Shown here piece after piece: positions 1 through 8,939 of a DNA stretch of 51,255 nucleotides. Source of the stretch: a virus; the IMG/VR virus record IMGVR_UViG_3300017963_000338, positions 1 to 51,255 of that record; one strand, 5' to 3'. The notes below the pieces were generated by a model, which was not told the DNA's origin, made no database searches, and saw only the letters and a program-made list of their open reading frames with translations. Each line of letters opens with the position of its first letter. The stretch's first letter is position 1. The position numbers and the translations under genes are program-made.

Positions 1-2147
1 CCCCCTCCACTCCCAAAACGTCCACGGTAGTCACGTGGTTGGGAGGGGTGCCAGTTCCTAACGTTCCGTAGCCAGGGGGGAAGATCGTACTTGGACTTGA
101 CCTTCCCTGAAAAAGCAATGGCAACGTTGACGGGGCTTCCCTCTCCACCATAAGGAACGTCTTGTAAGACGGCCCCATCATAGCCTTTATCCCTGAGTCC
201 TGCGACTAACCGCTTAACATCTGTTCGATCGTATAGCTCAGTGTCGAAGACACTTGCAGGGGTATAACCGTCGCTTTCCACATCAATCCCAATACGATTT
301 GCCTCTTTGAGCACTTCCTCTCTAGGAGCAGGGCTCTTTATGGAGACTTGCTTTTCATGGACGGCACCCCCTTCGCCAAACCGATCGTTTGACATTTGGA
401 CGTAGCTTTCAGCCACACTACGATCGTCGGTGTAGTAAGTAACTAGGTCTCCCTCTTTGTCTGTGCCACCATGAAGAAGTGTAGCGTTGATAGGCTCGGG
501 CTTGTCTACATCGATGCTTGCCAACCCTCCGCCCCCACCAGAACCACCACTTCCAAACCTACCTCGACTATCACGCGGTTGGTTGGGGTGGTAGTTCTTA
601 ACTAGGGAGTCACGTGCTTTGAACGCGGCGTGAACGGCTTGCAAGTCTCGACGGCGACCGATTGGGTTCTTCGTCTTCCCAACCAAGTCGATCGCCTCTT
701 CGTAGGTAGCCCACTTCGTGGAGTGCGTTTCCTTGTCTCGCAGCTTGGAATTGTAGCCACGGCTCTGCATAACGAACAGATTCATGTGACTAGTGCCACC
801 CTCGAACCTACCAGGAACAAGGCCGGTGATTTGCCCCTTGTGACCAGTCTCCTCTGCGACTTCGCGTAAAGCAGTATCTACGGGATTATCGTCTGGACCG
901 TTGCAACGACCTTTTGGAAGGGTCCATACATAGCCGTCGAAATGGTGACTAGGCTCACGTAGGAGGATTTTGCCTTCGTCATTGAAGATTGCTCCACCGT
1001 AGCTGGCCTCATGTCCGGTGCTTCCATCCCACCCTGGATACTGCTCATAGTCCTCCTTGGTCCAGCGTCTCATACGCTTGTGATTCATGGGGGACATAGA
1101 ACCACCTCCGCCTCCACCGCCCGAGCCGAAGCGGCCTCGTGCATCTCTGGGCTGGTTGGGATTGTAGTTCTCGACCCCCTCTTCAAGAATGAAGTAGTCA
1201 ATAACAAATCTCTTATGGCGAGTGTCCTTCCTCTCTACGTTTTTGGTGGACCTCTTCTTTACCGTCTTGTACTTCTTTTTCTTTGGAACCACCTCCTTTT
1301 TCTTGCCCGGAACTTGTGTAGCTCTAATTACAGTAATGTCTTTCTTGAACCAAGGTGCATTCGGGTTTTCAACGTCCACACCTTCGGGGATTTTCATCTT
1401 TACACCCTCATGGACGCTATCGATACGAAGTTTACTGTTCCGAGGCAATAGAAATTCACCATCTCCAGGTGTGTATGAAATCGTTTCAAGATAAGCTCCC
1501 CGCTTTGCTGTGATCTCCATAATCACATTTGATCCCCCTCTCGCAGCAAAAGTCGCAGCCACTTCAGGGTTGATTGACGTAGACTGAAAGGCTTCGTCTG
1601 AAATAGTCACACCCTTGCCCTTCTTAGCCGCTTTGAGAATTTCATTAGTTGTATGCTCATCTACACCGCGATAAGTGGTGATTGGTTTGTCGAGGTCTAG
1701 ACTGGTTATCTTGTCTAAGGCAGGTATGCCTTCATCAACCATCCCTTGCATTTCACTTTCGGAAATGTGGAAAGCGCTTGCCACTTCCTTAACTTTCTTG
1801 GGGTCGGGTTTGCCCTCACGGAGTTGAGCGTTAAAGACTTCATAGCCATCACTGGTATAGACTTCGATCGTGCTTCTGATTTCCGGGTTCTTACCTACCA
1901 TCCCTTCAACCTGTTTCCTATTCTTATCGAGAGCCGGAGGCAGTTCTTCCCAAAATAGATCTGGGTTCATCACCTCCAGTTGGTCCCCCCTTTTTCCACC
2001 TCCATCTCCTCCTCCACTACCGAAGCGGCCTCTACTATCCCTAGGCTGATTGGGGTGGTAGTTCTCCGCGATCACCCGGAGACCTGTAGAGTAAAGGTAC
2101 CTACGGCGAAGGATCCGCAAGCCGATTTGTTCAAGGAGATCAGGCAT
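1..2147 (-). CDS. Multi-domain virion-associated enzyme string (ART, Nudix, ART-like), partial
   Basis: The frame is open without a stop from ATG 2147 to the window edge (715 codons, C-terminus missing). The ATG lies two bases past the portal stop, so the genes are likely coupled. Seen, in order: linker 1 (residues 29-50); an ADP-ribosyltransferase domain (about 152-245) with the R-S-E pattern YRG, STS and GDGEFLLP; a Lys-rich stretch; linker 2 (about 325-352); a Nudix domain (about 380-495) with a Nudix box ending REVAEETG; linker 3 (about 517-540); a second ART-like domain (about 543-690: LHGGT, VTYYTDD, GYDGAVLQD); and linker 4 (697 onward). Each linker reads N(Y/W)xP(N/S)QPRDxxGRFGSGG followed by a Gly run. 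Known: phage ARTs such as T4 Alt are carried in the head and modify host proteins. Inferred: a head-associated string of enzymes delivered with the DNA. The domain calls are firm for ART 1 and Nudix, and weaker for the third domain. Confidence 0.85.
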   Translation of the reverse strand, partial: MPDLLEQIGLRILRRRYLYSTGLRVIAENYHPNQPRDSRGRFGSGGGDGGGKRGDQLEVMNPDLFWEELPPALDKNRKQVEGMVGKNPEIRSTIEVYTSDGYEVFNAQLREGKPDPKKVKEVASAFHISESEMQGMVDEGIPALDKITSLDLDKPITTYRGVDEHTTNEILKAAKKGKGVTISDEAFQSTSINPEVAATFAARGGSNVIMEITAKRGAYLETISYTPGDGEFLLPRNSKLRIDSVHEGVKMKIPEGVDVENPNAPWFKKDITVIRATQVPGKKKEVVPKKKKYKTVKKRSTKNVERKDTRHKRFVIDYFILEEGVENYNPNQPRDARGRFGSGGGGGGGSMSPMNHKRMRRWTKEDYEQYPGWDGSTGHEASYGGAIFNDEGKILLREPSHHFDGYVWTLPKGRCNGPDDNPVDTALREVAEETGHKGQITGLVPGRFEGGTSHMNLFVMQSRGYNSKLRDKETHSTKWATYEEAIDLVGKTKNPIGRRRDLQAVHAAFKARDSLVKNYHPNQPRDSRGRFGSGGSGGGGGLASIDVDKPEPINATLLHGGTDKEGDLVTYYTDDRSVAESYVQMSNDRFGEGGAVHEKQVSIKSPAPREEVLKEANRIGIDVESDGYTPASVFDTELYDRTDVKRLVAGLRDKGYDGAVLQDVPYGGEGSPVNVAIAFSGKVKSKYDLPPWLRNVRNWHPSQPRDYRGRFGSGG

Positions 2148-2148
2148 T

Positions 2149-4701
2149 CTAGTTGCCTCGTGGTTTGAATTTCTTCACAGACTTGATAGCAGAAGCTGGG
2201 ATAGTTTTGGGACTGTAGACATAGTGCGATTCGTCTTTGGCTTTTAGAGCTCTTTGAACTGAGCTACCATCTGTATAGTCAAGATAGTACTCCGGGTCCA
2301 GTCGCATCTTCAGTTTTCTAGTATCAACTGCTACAATGTGTAGATCACCAAGATCAAAGTCACCTGCCTGTATTACCCCAGTTGGATCGTCGCTGAGGTA
2401 TGCTCCTCGGGAAGTGCCAGTCTTACCCCCCTTCTTTGCCTTGATCCCACCCTTCTTTATTGAGTCGGCGATTTTACGGCTTTCAACTACGTGGTATAGA
2501 GTGGTTGGAAATTTATATTCCTCGATCCCCTCGTTGATGGCCTCGTCCTTATCCTCGAGAGAACCACCCCTGTCGCCCGGTTCATCTTCATCTGGCATAA
2601 GGGCAATCTCTTCAGCGTCCTCCCGGCTGAAGCCTAGATCCTCCATAAGGGACTTGACTCGTTTTTGCTGTTTCTTAGTCAGCTTTCCACCACCCCCTCC
2701 TCCACCTGAACCAAATTTTCCATCTGAATCACGAGGCTGATTGGGACTGTAGTTTTCAATCCTATATTCCTTTGTGTACCGTTCGACCATTTCCTCCCGC
2801 TCTTCGGGGGTCAACCCCAACTTGTTAGCCACATCGTCAACGTCCTGTTGGAACGTGTCGTAGTTCTTTGCCACCTTATCTTCCTTAGGAATGATCTTCG
2901 GTGGCTTCTTACCCTTCGGTGGCAAGCCAGGGGGCGGAACGCCTGGAGGTTGCTGTTGTACTGGAGGTTGACCAGGGGGCTGCTTGCCTGGAGGAGGCTG
3001 TTGTCCAGGTGGTTGCTGCCCTGGAGGTGGAGGCTGCTGCCCTGGAGGCAGTTGCTCAAGTTGCTTTAGAGCCTCTTCACGTTCAGCTTCCTCTTCGGCT
3101 TGCTGTTCTTCCTGGACTTGTAAAGCAGCCTCTAGGATTTCCTCGACTTGAGACTTATCGAAGCCCAGAATGTCCCCGAGGAAGTACTCAGGTGGGATTA
3201 GCGTCTCTACCTGTCCCTGGATATACTTGGCAACGGCTTCCGTAGTTGCTCCTGCGACTTGTGCTTGCTCCATATCGCTCATGGAATCCAAATCGGGCCA
3301 CCGTACAGAATAGCCTTCTTGGGGTGGAGTTAGAACACCTACAAGGATCAGGCGATCGATCAGGGGTACGATGACTCGAGGAGTGAGGTACTTGTTCTGC
3401 CTTGCCCGGAGCCGGTCGTTCCATGTACCACTGTCTTGACCGCTTGCCAGTTCCCCTCGCTCTGAACCCATGAAAATCCGTTTGGGGATGCCTAGCTCAA
3501 TGCAGATCGCTTCGATCTGAGCGTTGATGTGGGGTGTAGGGTCTGAGACTTGTGGAGAGAGGGACTTGATTGAAAGACCACTGGTGAGGAAGAACCTTTG
3601 GAGGCCGTTGTAATATCGTTCAACCGCATCACGCGTATCTTCGGCACTGATGTTGACGTCGCCACCTAGCTGGGGATGCGTTTCAAATGAGAGTCCTGGT
3701 AAGGCTCCTTGCCAGAACATTTCGGCATCACCACTATACAACTTCCGCAAGTCGTAGAGTCGGTTGTAAACTGGACGCATTCTGGGAACGCCGAATATCT
3801 CACTACTGTCGAGGTTGTCCGCTATATGGACGATCCTAGTCCAGTGGACGATCTGCGTCCGCAGGGGTGCTCCCATCCCCACGGTGCTTCGCTCTTGTGG
3901 GTCGTTGAACATGATGTTATACTGGACCGGCATTCCATATCTCGGCGAAGTGGGATTGGTTTCGTAAAGGGAAATGTGGACCAGGGCTTCGTCGAACGAC
4001 CGTAAGAACAGGACCTTGCGGTTAGACGTTTTCTCCTGGTTGCAAACCAACTCGTACTTCTCGTAGGAGGCGTTCTTGGTTTTTTCCTTAGGGAGTGATT
4101 TTGGCAGAGGTTTACCGTTCTTTTTCGACTCCTCCGGCTCCTCCGGCTTTTCTGCCTTTGGCTTTTCTGCCTGAGGCATCGAGTTCTTTTCAGTGAGGCC
4201 CTTCACTGGACTGCTGAGCGGCTGGCCGTCGTCGAGCCCAATCAGCAATACGCCGAAGTAACCGATGCCCGATAGTTGGTCGGCTCGTTTTAGTGCTTCC
4301 CAAAGCGGGTTCCCCTCTTCCCCCTGATACCAGCTATGCTCCCCACGCAACGAAGCAATTAGCTCGTCGAAGGATTTTTCAAAGGCCGTACTCTCTTCTG
4401 GGTCCTCCGTCTCGAAGACTTCAGGCGTAGTCGCCCAACACTCTTCAGGCAAGACCTTGACCACTCGAGCAGCGATGGGTTCTCGAGTGTATAACTCCTT
4501 GAACTTGTAAACGTCCAAGGAACCCGTTTCAGGGTAGCCACATTCTTTGTCAATGTCTCGGCGGGGATCCAGCACCGTGCTAAGCAGCCTAGACCTCGAA
4601 GTCATGGAGTTCTGTAGTAGGGCTCTGTTCTCCTGATTCATCGCGTAGTCTTGGAAACCACCGTAGATGCTGAACCCTGACCCTGGAATGCTTCTAAACA
4701 T
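2149..4701 (-). CDS. Portal protein with C-terminal ADP-ribosyltransferase-like extension
   Basis: 850 residues. The N-terminal half matches the DUF1073/phage portal family (LYTREPIAARVVKVLPEECW near residue 70). Portals form the dodecameric DNA gate at the head vertex. After the portal core comes a Pro/Gln-rich segment (about 549-604), then the linker NYSPNQPRDSDGKFGSGG (about 647-670), then a C-terminal domain (about 735-850) beginning LYHVVESRKIADSIKKGGI with RGAYLSDDP and a late VYSPKTIPASAI, which resembles ART/KptA-like folds. The start at 4701 is chosen because AAGGAG lies 8 bases upstream and the ATG overlaps the stop of the previous gene; an in-frame ATG at 4788 lies deep in that gene. 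The extension makes it much longer than a usual portal of this family (about 450-550 residues). Confidence 0.88.
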   Translation of the reverse strand: MFRSIPGSGFSIYGGFQDYAMNQENRALLQNSMTSRSRLLSTVLDPRRDIDKECGYPETGSLDVYKFKELYTREPIAARVVKVLPEECWATTPEVFETEDPEESTAFEKSFDELIASLRGEHSWYQGEEGNPLWEALKRADQLSGIGYFGVLLIGLDDGQPLSSPVKGLTEKNSMPQAEKPKAEKPEEPEESKKNGKPLPKSLPKEKTKNASYEKYELVCNQEKTSNRKVLFLRSFDEALVHISLYETNPTSPRYGMPVQYNIMFNDPQERSTVGMGAPLRTQIVHWTRIVHIADNLDSSEIFGVPRMRPVYNRLYDLRKLYSGDAEMFWQGALPGLSFETHPQLGGDVNISAEDTRDAVERYYNGLQRFFLTSGLSIKSLSPQVSDPTPHINAQIEAICIELGIPKRIFMGSERGELASGQDSGTWNDRLRARQNKYLTPRVIVPLIDRLILVGVLTPPQEGYSVRWPDLDSMSDMEQAQVAGATTEAVAKYIQGQVETLIPPEYFLGDILGFDKSQVEEILEAALQVQEEQQAEEEAEREEALKQLEQLPPGQQPPPPGQQPPGQQPPPGKQPPGQPPVQQQPPGVPPPGLPPKGKKPPKIIPKEDKVAKNYDTFQQDVDDVANKLGLTPEEREEMVERYTKEYRIENYSPNQPRDSDGKFGSGGGGGGGKLTKKQQKRVKSLMEDLGFSREDAEEIALMPDEDEPGDRGGSLEDKDEAINEGIEEYKFPTTLYHVVESRKIADSIKKGGIKAKKGGKTGTSRGAYLSDDPTGVIQAGDFDLGDLHIVAVDTRKLKMRLDPEYYLDYTDGSSVQRALKAKDESHYVYSPKTIPASAIKSVKKFKPRGN

Positions 4702-5242
4702 TTGACACTCCTTCTTGCTCCTCCAAGTGGTTTTCACAATTCTGAACATCCCACTCAAGCTCCTTCTTGCGAGCGTTGAGTAGCTCAAAATCGACGGGGC
4801 CTCGTTCGGTGGTCATTCGAAAGGATTCCCTACCGTCTTCATTTCGCATACTTGAAAGGATGCTGTATTTTGCTTGTAGTGGAACACTCCTTACTTCCTG
4901 GAGCATTTCAAGTTTTTCAATCCGTTCATGGATCCACCGTAGCTCCCTTGCAACGATCTCCAACCGGCTTAGCCAGTAATGCCGGATCAAAGCATTTAGA
5001 GCATCGGGGTCCTTGGGAGGGGGCCACTCCGGTCCAGCGTAGTCGTTGGCATTGTACGTCCAACCGTCCTGGAACAGCCACCGAGCAGGGGCTTCCAAGG
5101 CCTCGTCCATGAGTAGGATCGGGTTTCCGCCGTGGTGCCTGAGAAACTCCTGGAAATACTTTTCCCAGTCCAAAGCTATTTGGAGGGGCTGTCTTTCCGG
5201 AGGCACTTTTGCACGAGTGCCGATAATGCCGGGGGTGGGCAT
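4694..5242 (-). CDS. Hypothetical protein between TerL and portal
   Basis: 182 residues, not recognised. It has an acidic and aromatic N-terminal half (WLFQDGWTYNANDYAGPEW) and a helical, charged C-terminal half likely to form a coiled coil (from about residue 95 to 115 and again 155-175). The start follows AGAGGAG. The stop overlaps the portal start by 8 bases, so translation is probably coupled to the portal. The position between terminase and portal suggests a small head or packaging accessory protein, but nothing in the sequence proves it. Confidence 0.7.
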   Translation of the reverse strand: MPTPGIIGTRAKVPPERQPLQIALDWEKYFQEFLRHHGGNPILLMDEALEAPARWLFQDGWTYNANDYAGPEWPPPKDPDALNALIRHYWLSRLEIVARELRWIHERIEKLEMLQEVRSVPLQAKYSILSSMRNEDGRESFRMTTERGPVDFELLNARKKELEWDVQNCENHLEEQEGVSNV

Positions 5243-5296
5243 AGCACAATTCTCCTCTGACTGCTCATTATAGCAGGGTTTTAGGGCAGGGATTTT

Positions 5297-6901
5297 TCAG
5301 CTAATTACTCCCGCTGTTGCACGGTAAATTTGCTTCGCAAAGGCGAATACGCCTAGCACCAGGGCATCAGCTTCGTCAGGGCTACAACCCGTTCGGCTAG
5401 TCATAGTCTCCTTGTCAGCGGCTCGAGGGTCGTCTGTCCTAGCACGTTTCGGTGGTAAGTACACTCTGCCTTCCTCGTCGTAGCGAAGCGGAACGGCCAG
5501 AAGCTGGTGATACAGACTGGGTCCACCGTCGAGCCGCTTTGCATAGAGCAGCTTCGAGGGGAGGGCGAAGGGACTTGGATAGTTGGGATTTAGAACCTCA
5601 CGTAGCAGCCAGTACATTTCGGCCCTTCGGTTTTTGAATCCAAGGCGAATCTCATCCGCCCGGATTCTTTCCTGAAGAGTAGTAACGCCGCGTCGCTTGA
5701 ACGGAGTTGCACTTGCTCCAAACTGGACGGCTCTAACAGCGTGTCCCATACGTCGCATTCTGTCTACGTGAGGCTTGCCTCCACCACCGTAGTCGAACAG
5801 GATGTTCTCCGCAGGTATTTGGAAGCGATGCTTCAGCTCGAGAACCTTGTCTACGACCAGGGTAGTGTCTACCGTCTTAAGCCCTTCAAGGTAGATAAGC
5901 CCTCGGGTATCAGTAACGGCGAACGACGTATTGTCTCCACCCATCGCACTATCTACACCCATCGCCAGACCCGTACGGAGGCTGGAGAGTTTTGCGGCTC
6001 GAGCGACTGCTTCTTCCAGCCACTCCTCGGGGTACATTACGATCTGTGGACCCTTGTAGAACTCGGCATCCAAGGAGACCGTCTGCTTGATGGGGTCCCA
6101 CGTTCTGCGTCGCTTTATATAATCGCTGTAGCTGAGCACACCGGGGATGAGCATCTCGTCCGTAGGAGTCAATCCCATACGCTTCTGGTGTAGACCATAT
6201 TGAACGTTCGGGCTATCCTCGGCACGGATTTTGATCACGCGTCGGTAGTAGCGTCCAGGATTGTCAGGGTCAGGGATGTCTCCACCAGCTTGCCCTCCGG
6301 GAACACCTTCAACGGCGGAACGGAAAGAGTTGTCTGGGGGACAGTCCCAGCAGTTGCCTATTTGGAAAATACGGTTCGCCCATGGACGGGCCATCGTATC
6401 CACGATGACTGGACTGAGGGCACTAGCTTCGTCGCCGACTAGCATCGTTCTAGGAACCCTGTCGCCGGTCTTGGCAATGTGATGTCCCTGGAATGATTGG
6501 ACCGTGTCGGGACCAGCTACCATCCCACGTATGTAGCTCAGCGGCTCAACTTCGCCTTCGTAAATCTTGCGGATGAACTTTTGGTTGACTATGAGGGGGC
6601 CGCCTTCTTCTACGCGGAGGGGACTCGCGGCCTCTTGGATGAAGCGGTTCATCTCGCCCCATAGAACGTCAAGGTGGGCATCCTTCACGCTGGTCGTAAT
6701 GATACGGCAAGGGTTACGTGTTAGGAAAACGGCCAGGATGATGAACGCTCCCACGAAGTCCTTGCCTAACATATTTCCAGCGGGGACTACCGTCTCATCG
6801 TCGTTCCAAACGCTGTAGATGATATCGACTTGCTTGTCGTAGAAGACCACATCAGGCCAAAGCAGGTCGCGGAGTCGTAGCGGGTCACAGACGTTGTTCA
6901 T
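5297..6901 (-). CDS. terL: Terminase large subunit
   Basis: 534 residues, the usual length for this family. It powers and terminates DNA packaging into the prohead. Seen: a variant Walker A, PAGNMLGKDF (residues 40-49); a Walker B-like TMLVGDEAS; and an RNase H-like nuclease domain with three acidic positions in GVDSAMGGD, NILFDYGGGG and PDEADALVLG. The start follows AGTAGGAAG. TerS lies upstream, separated by two small genes, and the portal lies downstream, which is the normal order for a packaging module. Confidence 0.95.
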   Translation of the reverse strand: MNNVCDPLRLRDLLWPDVVFYDKQVDIIYSVWNDDETVVPAGNMLGKDFVGAFIILAVFLTRNPCRIITTSVKDAHLDVLWGEMNRFIQEAASPLRVEEGGPLIVNQKFIRKIYEGEVEPLSYIRGMVAGPDTVQSFQGHHIAKTGDRVPRTMLVGDEASALSPVIVDTMARPWANRIFQIGNCWDCPPDNSFRSAVEGVPGGQAGGDIPDPDNPGRYYRRVIKIRAEDSPNVQYGLHQKRMGLTPTDEMLIPGVLSYSDYIKRRRTWDPIKQTVSLDAEFYKGPQIVMYPEEWLEEAVARAAKLSSLRTGLAMGVDSAMGGDNTSFAVTDTRGLIYLEGLKTVDTTLVVDKVLELKHRFQIPAENILFDYGGGGKPHVDRMRRMGHAVRAVQFGASATPFKRRGVTTLQERIRADEIRLGFKNRRAEMYWLLREVLNPNYPSPFALPSKLLYAKRLDGGPSLYHQLLAVPLRYDEEGRVYLPPKRARTDDPRAADKETMTSRTGCSPDEADALVLGVFAFAKQIYRATAGVIS

Positions 6902-7098
6902 CCAGGCACTTCCTACTCAGATATGTGTGGGATGGTATAAGAGCCCCGCCCTACTAGCTCGCCAAACTGTTAGAGGGCGGAACTCGAATTAGTGGGGGCT
7001 ATTCTATAGCCTTTTCTACACCTCGTTTTCGTTTCACTGGCGAGGACCTCCTTTACAACATGTTAAGGACTGGATCAAACAGTAAACGAACAGCACCT
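6902..7098. other. Intergenic region between TerL and an exported small protein
   Basis: 197 bases without a convincing gene. It contains an inverted repeat CCGCCCT...AGGGCGG (about 6947-6981) that could form a hairpin in the minus-strand message. It also has a strong Shine-Dalgarno sequence (AAAGGAGG, minus strand) ahead of a GTG-initiated frame of only 12 codons (6999-7037), possibly a leader peptide but more likely chance. On the plus strand GGTATAAGAGCCCC near 6935 resembles the -10 regions found elsewhere in the window. No clear promoter is visible for terL. Confidence 0.4.
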
Positions 7099-7581
7099 TT
7101 AGCTTCTAATAACGTATACCCGAGAAACGAACCTGCCGTATTTATCGCGGGGTTGCTTAGAAGAATGGCAAGGACCACGAACGTAATCGACGCGGCCATA
7201 AAGCCTCTTGGTTTCGGGAAGACCGTTCTTAATCTTCGGCTTTTTCCTGCTTACGTTGTTGTGGTATTCTAAGGGCCAACCATCCTCTCCAATAGTGACT
7301 TCAACCCAGCCGTACTGTCCCGTAATCATTCGATGGATGGCATAGCTAGAAATGTCAACACCATCCAGGAAGATCATGTTCTTGGGAGGGCCACCGTACT
7401 CAAGACAATTGAACTTGGAAGAAGTTGTCCAGGGTTTATAATTATCAACCCAAGTGAAAAATTCCACAGGTGAATAGTGTTCAGGCTTCTTCGGCTCCTG
7501 TGTCTTTGGTTTTACGAGAAAAGGGGATAAGGCAATTGAACAGAGCATCCCCAGAATACTACGACGGTTGTGACGGTTCAT
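7099..7581 (-). CDS. Small exported protein carrying the QPRDxxGRF tag
   Basis: 160 residues, not recognised. The N-terminus (NRHNRRSILGMLCSIALSPFLV) looks like a signal peptide with a twin-arginine flavour, followed by a soluble domain (FTWVDNYKPW...GWVEVTIGEDGWPLEY). Near the C-terminus KQPRDKYGRF (residues 142-151) repeats the core of the linker found four times in the polyprotein and once in the portal. The start follows AAAGGAG at good spacing. It sits between TerS and TerL in the packaging operon. It could be a virion-associated or envelope-directed protein; function unknown. Confidence 0.7.
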   Translation of the reverse strand: MNRHNRRSILGMLCSIALSPFLVKPKTQEPKKPEHYSPVEFFTWVDNYKPWTTSSKFNCLEYGGPPKNMIFLDGVDISSYAIHRMITGQYGWVEVTIGEDGWPLEYHNNVSRKKPKIKNGLPETKRLYGRVDYVRGPCHSSKQPRDKYGRFVSRVYVIRS

Positions 7582-7593
7582 TTGTTCGCTCCT

Positions 7594-7755
7594 TTATCTG
7601 CGTATGAGATTGAGTGTTCGTAGTCGCTTGATGCGTTTTCTCAGGGCAGCTTTTCGCAGCTTGTCTGTTTCCTCACCTAGCTGTTCTGCCAGCTTGCGAG
7701 CCTTGTCCTTACGACGATGGGCTTTAGCGTTTGGGGTGTGCTTGTTTCTAGTCAT
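7594..7755 (-). CDS. Small basic protein downstream of TerS
   Basis: 53 residues, very rich in Lys and Arg (MTRNKHTPNAKAHRRKDKAR...). The ATG overlaps the end of terS (stop at 7748-7750) and is preceded by AGGAGG, so it is coupled to terS. The composition suggests a nucleic-acid-binding or packaging accessory peptide, but there is no recognisable domain. Confidence 0.6.
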   Translation of the reverse strand: MTRNKHTPNAKAHRRKDKARKLAEQLGEETDKLRKAALRKRIKRLRTLNLIRR

Positions 7756-8449
7756 CACTCCTCCTTTTAGGTTTTGCTCGCTTCCTACGCTTCTTTTTCT
7801 TTTTCTTCGGCGGTTTATTTAGAGACTCGTCGAGTTCTAGGAACTTACCTTCGATCAACTCGACGCCGTCTTGCTCGGGCGGTTCAGACAATTTATCATA
7901 GAAGTCTCGGCCTAGGATGGGGCCGCTTTCGTGCAAGTGTAGATGTTGCTCCGGTTCCATGAGGCCTAAGTGCCGGAGGGCCTGATCGCGAGCCTGTCCG
8001 TGAGGAACCATACGGTAACGAGTCTCCACGAGTGTTTCTGTAGTCCCATCCTCGTAACTAGTCACCTTCAAAACCCGCTGGGTGATGGTGTCTACTTGGC
8101 ACTGAACGTGGTCTGGCAATTCATGGGGTGGGAGGAGGATTCCGTTCTCATCTGTGAGGTCTCTGGCTTCCCAGTTAAGTGCTTCGTAAAGTCGTTGCAG
8201 TACTAGGTCCGTAGAGAGTTCAGAGCGTTCGACAGCTTCACGTTCGATCTTACCTATGAAGGCGAGGATTGCGGGGTTCTTAATCAGCTTCTGCCCGGTG
8301 GAGCGAGCACTCTTCCGGCTGTACCCCGCTCGTATGGCTGCTTGCGTAGCATTATGATCGACCACATACTCGTAGGCAAACCTCCGCATCTTATCCGTAG
8401 ACACTCGCCGATCGAGGTTCGCTCCATTAGTACGAAGTTTACTGAGCAT
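7748..8449 (-). CDS. terS: Terminase small subunit
   Basis: 233 residues. The N-terminal region RFAYEYVVDHNATQAAIRAGYS followed by KSARSTGQKLIKNPAI is the helix-turn-helix signature of the Terminase_2 family, which recognises the packaging site and regulates TerL. The C-terminus is a long Lys/Arg tail (KKKKKKRRKRAKPKRR), likely to touch DNA. The start follows GAGGGAG. It is the first clear gene of the packaging operon, four genes upstream of the portal. Confidence 0.9.
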   Translation of the reverse strand: MLSKLRTNGANLDRRVSTDKMRRFAYEYVVDHNATQAAIRAGYSRKSARSTGQKLIKNPAILAFIGKIEREAVERSELSTDLVLQRLYEALNWEARDLTDENGILLPPHELPDHVQCQVDTITQRVLKVTSYEDGTTETLVETRYRMVPHGQARDQALRHLGLMEPEQHLHLHESGPILGRDFYDKLSEPPEQDGVELIEGKFLELDESLNKPPKKKKKKRRKRAKPKRRSDD

Positions 8450-8561
8450 TTTTACTCCCTCTTCCCACCTTATATGTGATCGGTGGAATTTTGAGTTGCC
8501 TTCTCGTGGCTTCTAATAGAATCATCCGCTCTTCTAGGGTGAAGCCTATTTGGTGAGGCAC
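8439..8561 (-). CDS. Possible 40-residue protein upstream of TerS
   Basis: A GTG-initiated frame of 40 residues (MPHQIGFTLEERMILLEATRR...) fills most of the gap between the gene ending at 8578 and terS, and its stop overlaps the terS start. The amphipathic helix FTLEERMILLEATRRQLKIP looks protein-like. There is no strong ribosome binding site for the GTG; an internal ATG at 8525 would give 28 residues. Weakly supported. Confidence 0.35.
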   Translation of the reverse strand: MPHQIGFTLEERMILLEATRRQLKIPPITYKVGRGSKNAQ

Positions 8562-8577
8562 TAGCGATTGGCGGACT

Positions 8578-8889
8578 TCACTTATCCCACTTGTCACGGT
8601 ACTTTCCCAGGCTCTTGTCGAAGAGATCGTATAGTTCGGCCAAGGACTTATGCTCCTTGAAGCAGGGGGGCGGTTCGTCAGGTGTTGGAGAGTGAGACGA
8701 CTCTATTTCTAGGCACCCCTGCATAACAAACTTCGCGATAGGCTTTTCGTCGCAGCTAACGAAAAACTCGTGGCCGCTTATGAACCCGTTAACGAACACG
8801 GAGAGGGTCAAATGGTCGGCCCTTCTTTCTGGACGGTAGGTTAGGGATTTGATAAGGCCGTCTGCATCAGTCTCTACTAGAACGTACAT
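8578..8889 (-). CDS. Hypothetical protein
   Basis: 103 residues beginning MYVLVETDADG. An upstream in-frame ATG at 9033 is rejected because AAAGGG sits at correct spacing before 8889 and the extra residues would overlap the downstream end of the ATPase gene. It has beta-rich regions (LTLSVFVNGFISGHEFFVSCDEKPIAKFVM) and a helical, charged C-terminus. Not recognised. It is the first gene after the replication operon and could be transcribed from an AT-rich region at 8890-9007. Confidence 0.6.
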   Translation of the reverse strand: MYVLVETDADGLIKSLTYRPERRADHLTLSVFVNGFISGHEFFVSCDEKPIAKFVMQGCLEIESSHSPTPDEPPPCFKEHKSLAELYDLFDKSLGKYRDKWDK

Positions 8890-8939
8890 AGTGCATCCCT
8901 TTCTAAAGCGGTGTAGGGGTGGGGGCTGTCCTAAAATAC

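Noticed and set aside
1011-1451. Plus-strand open frames opposite the polyprotein
   Set aside because: They mirror the minus-strand domains, have no ribosome binding site, and the minus frame contains recognisable ART and Nudix motifs.
2848-3245. Plus-strand frames with Leu/Arg or Val/Ala repeats
   Set aside because: They are the antisense of the Pro/Gln-rich portal tether; the low-complexity DNA keeps several frames open.
6999-7037. Leader peptide of 12 codons with strong SD
   Set aside because: Too short to support without conservation and not clearly coupled to a downstream gene.
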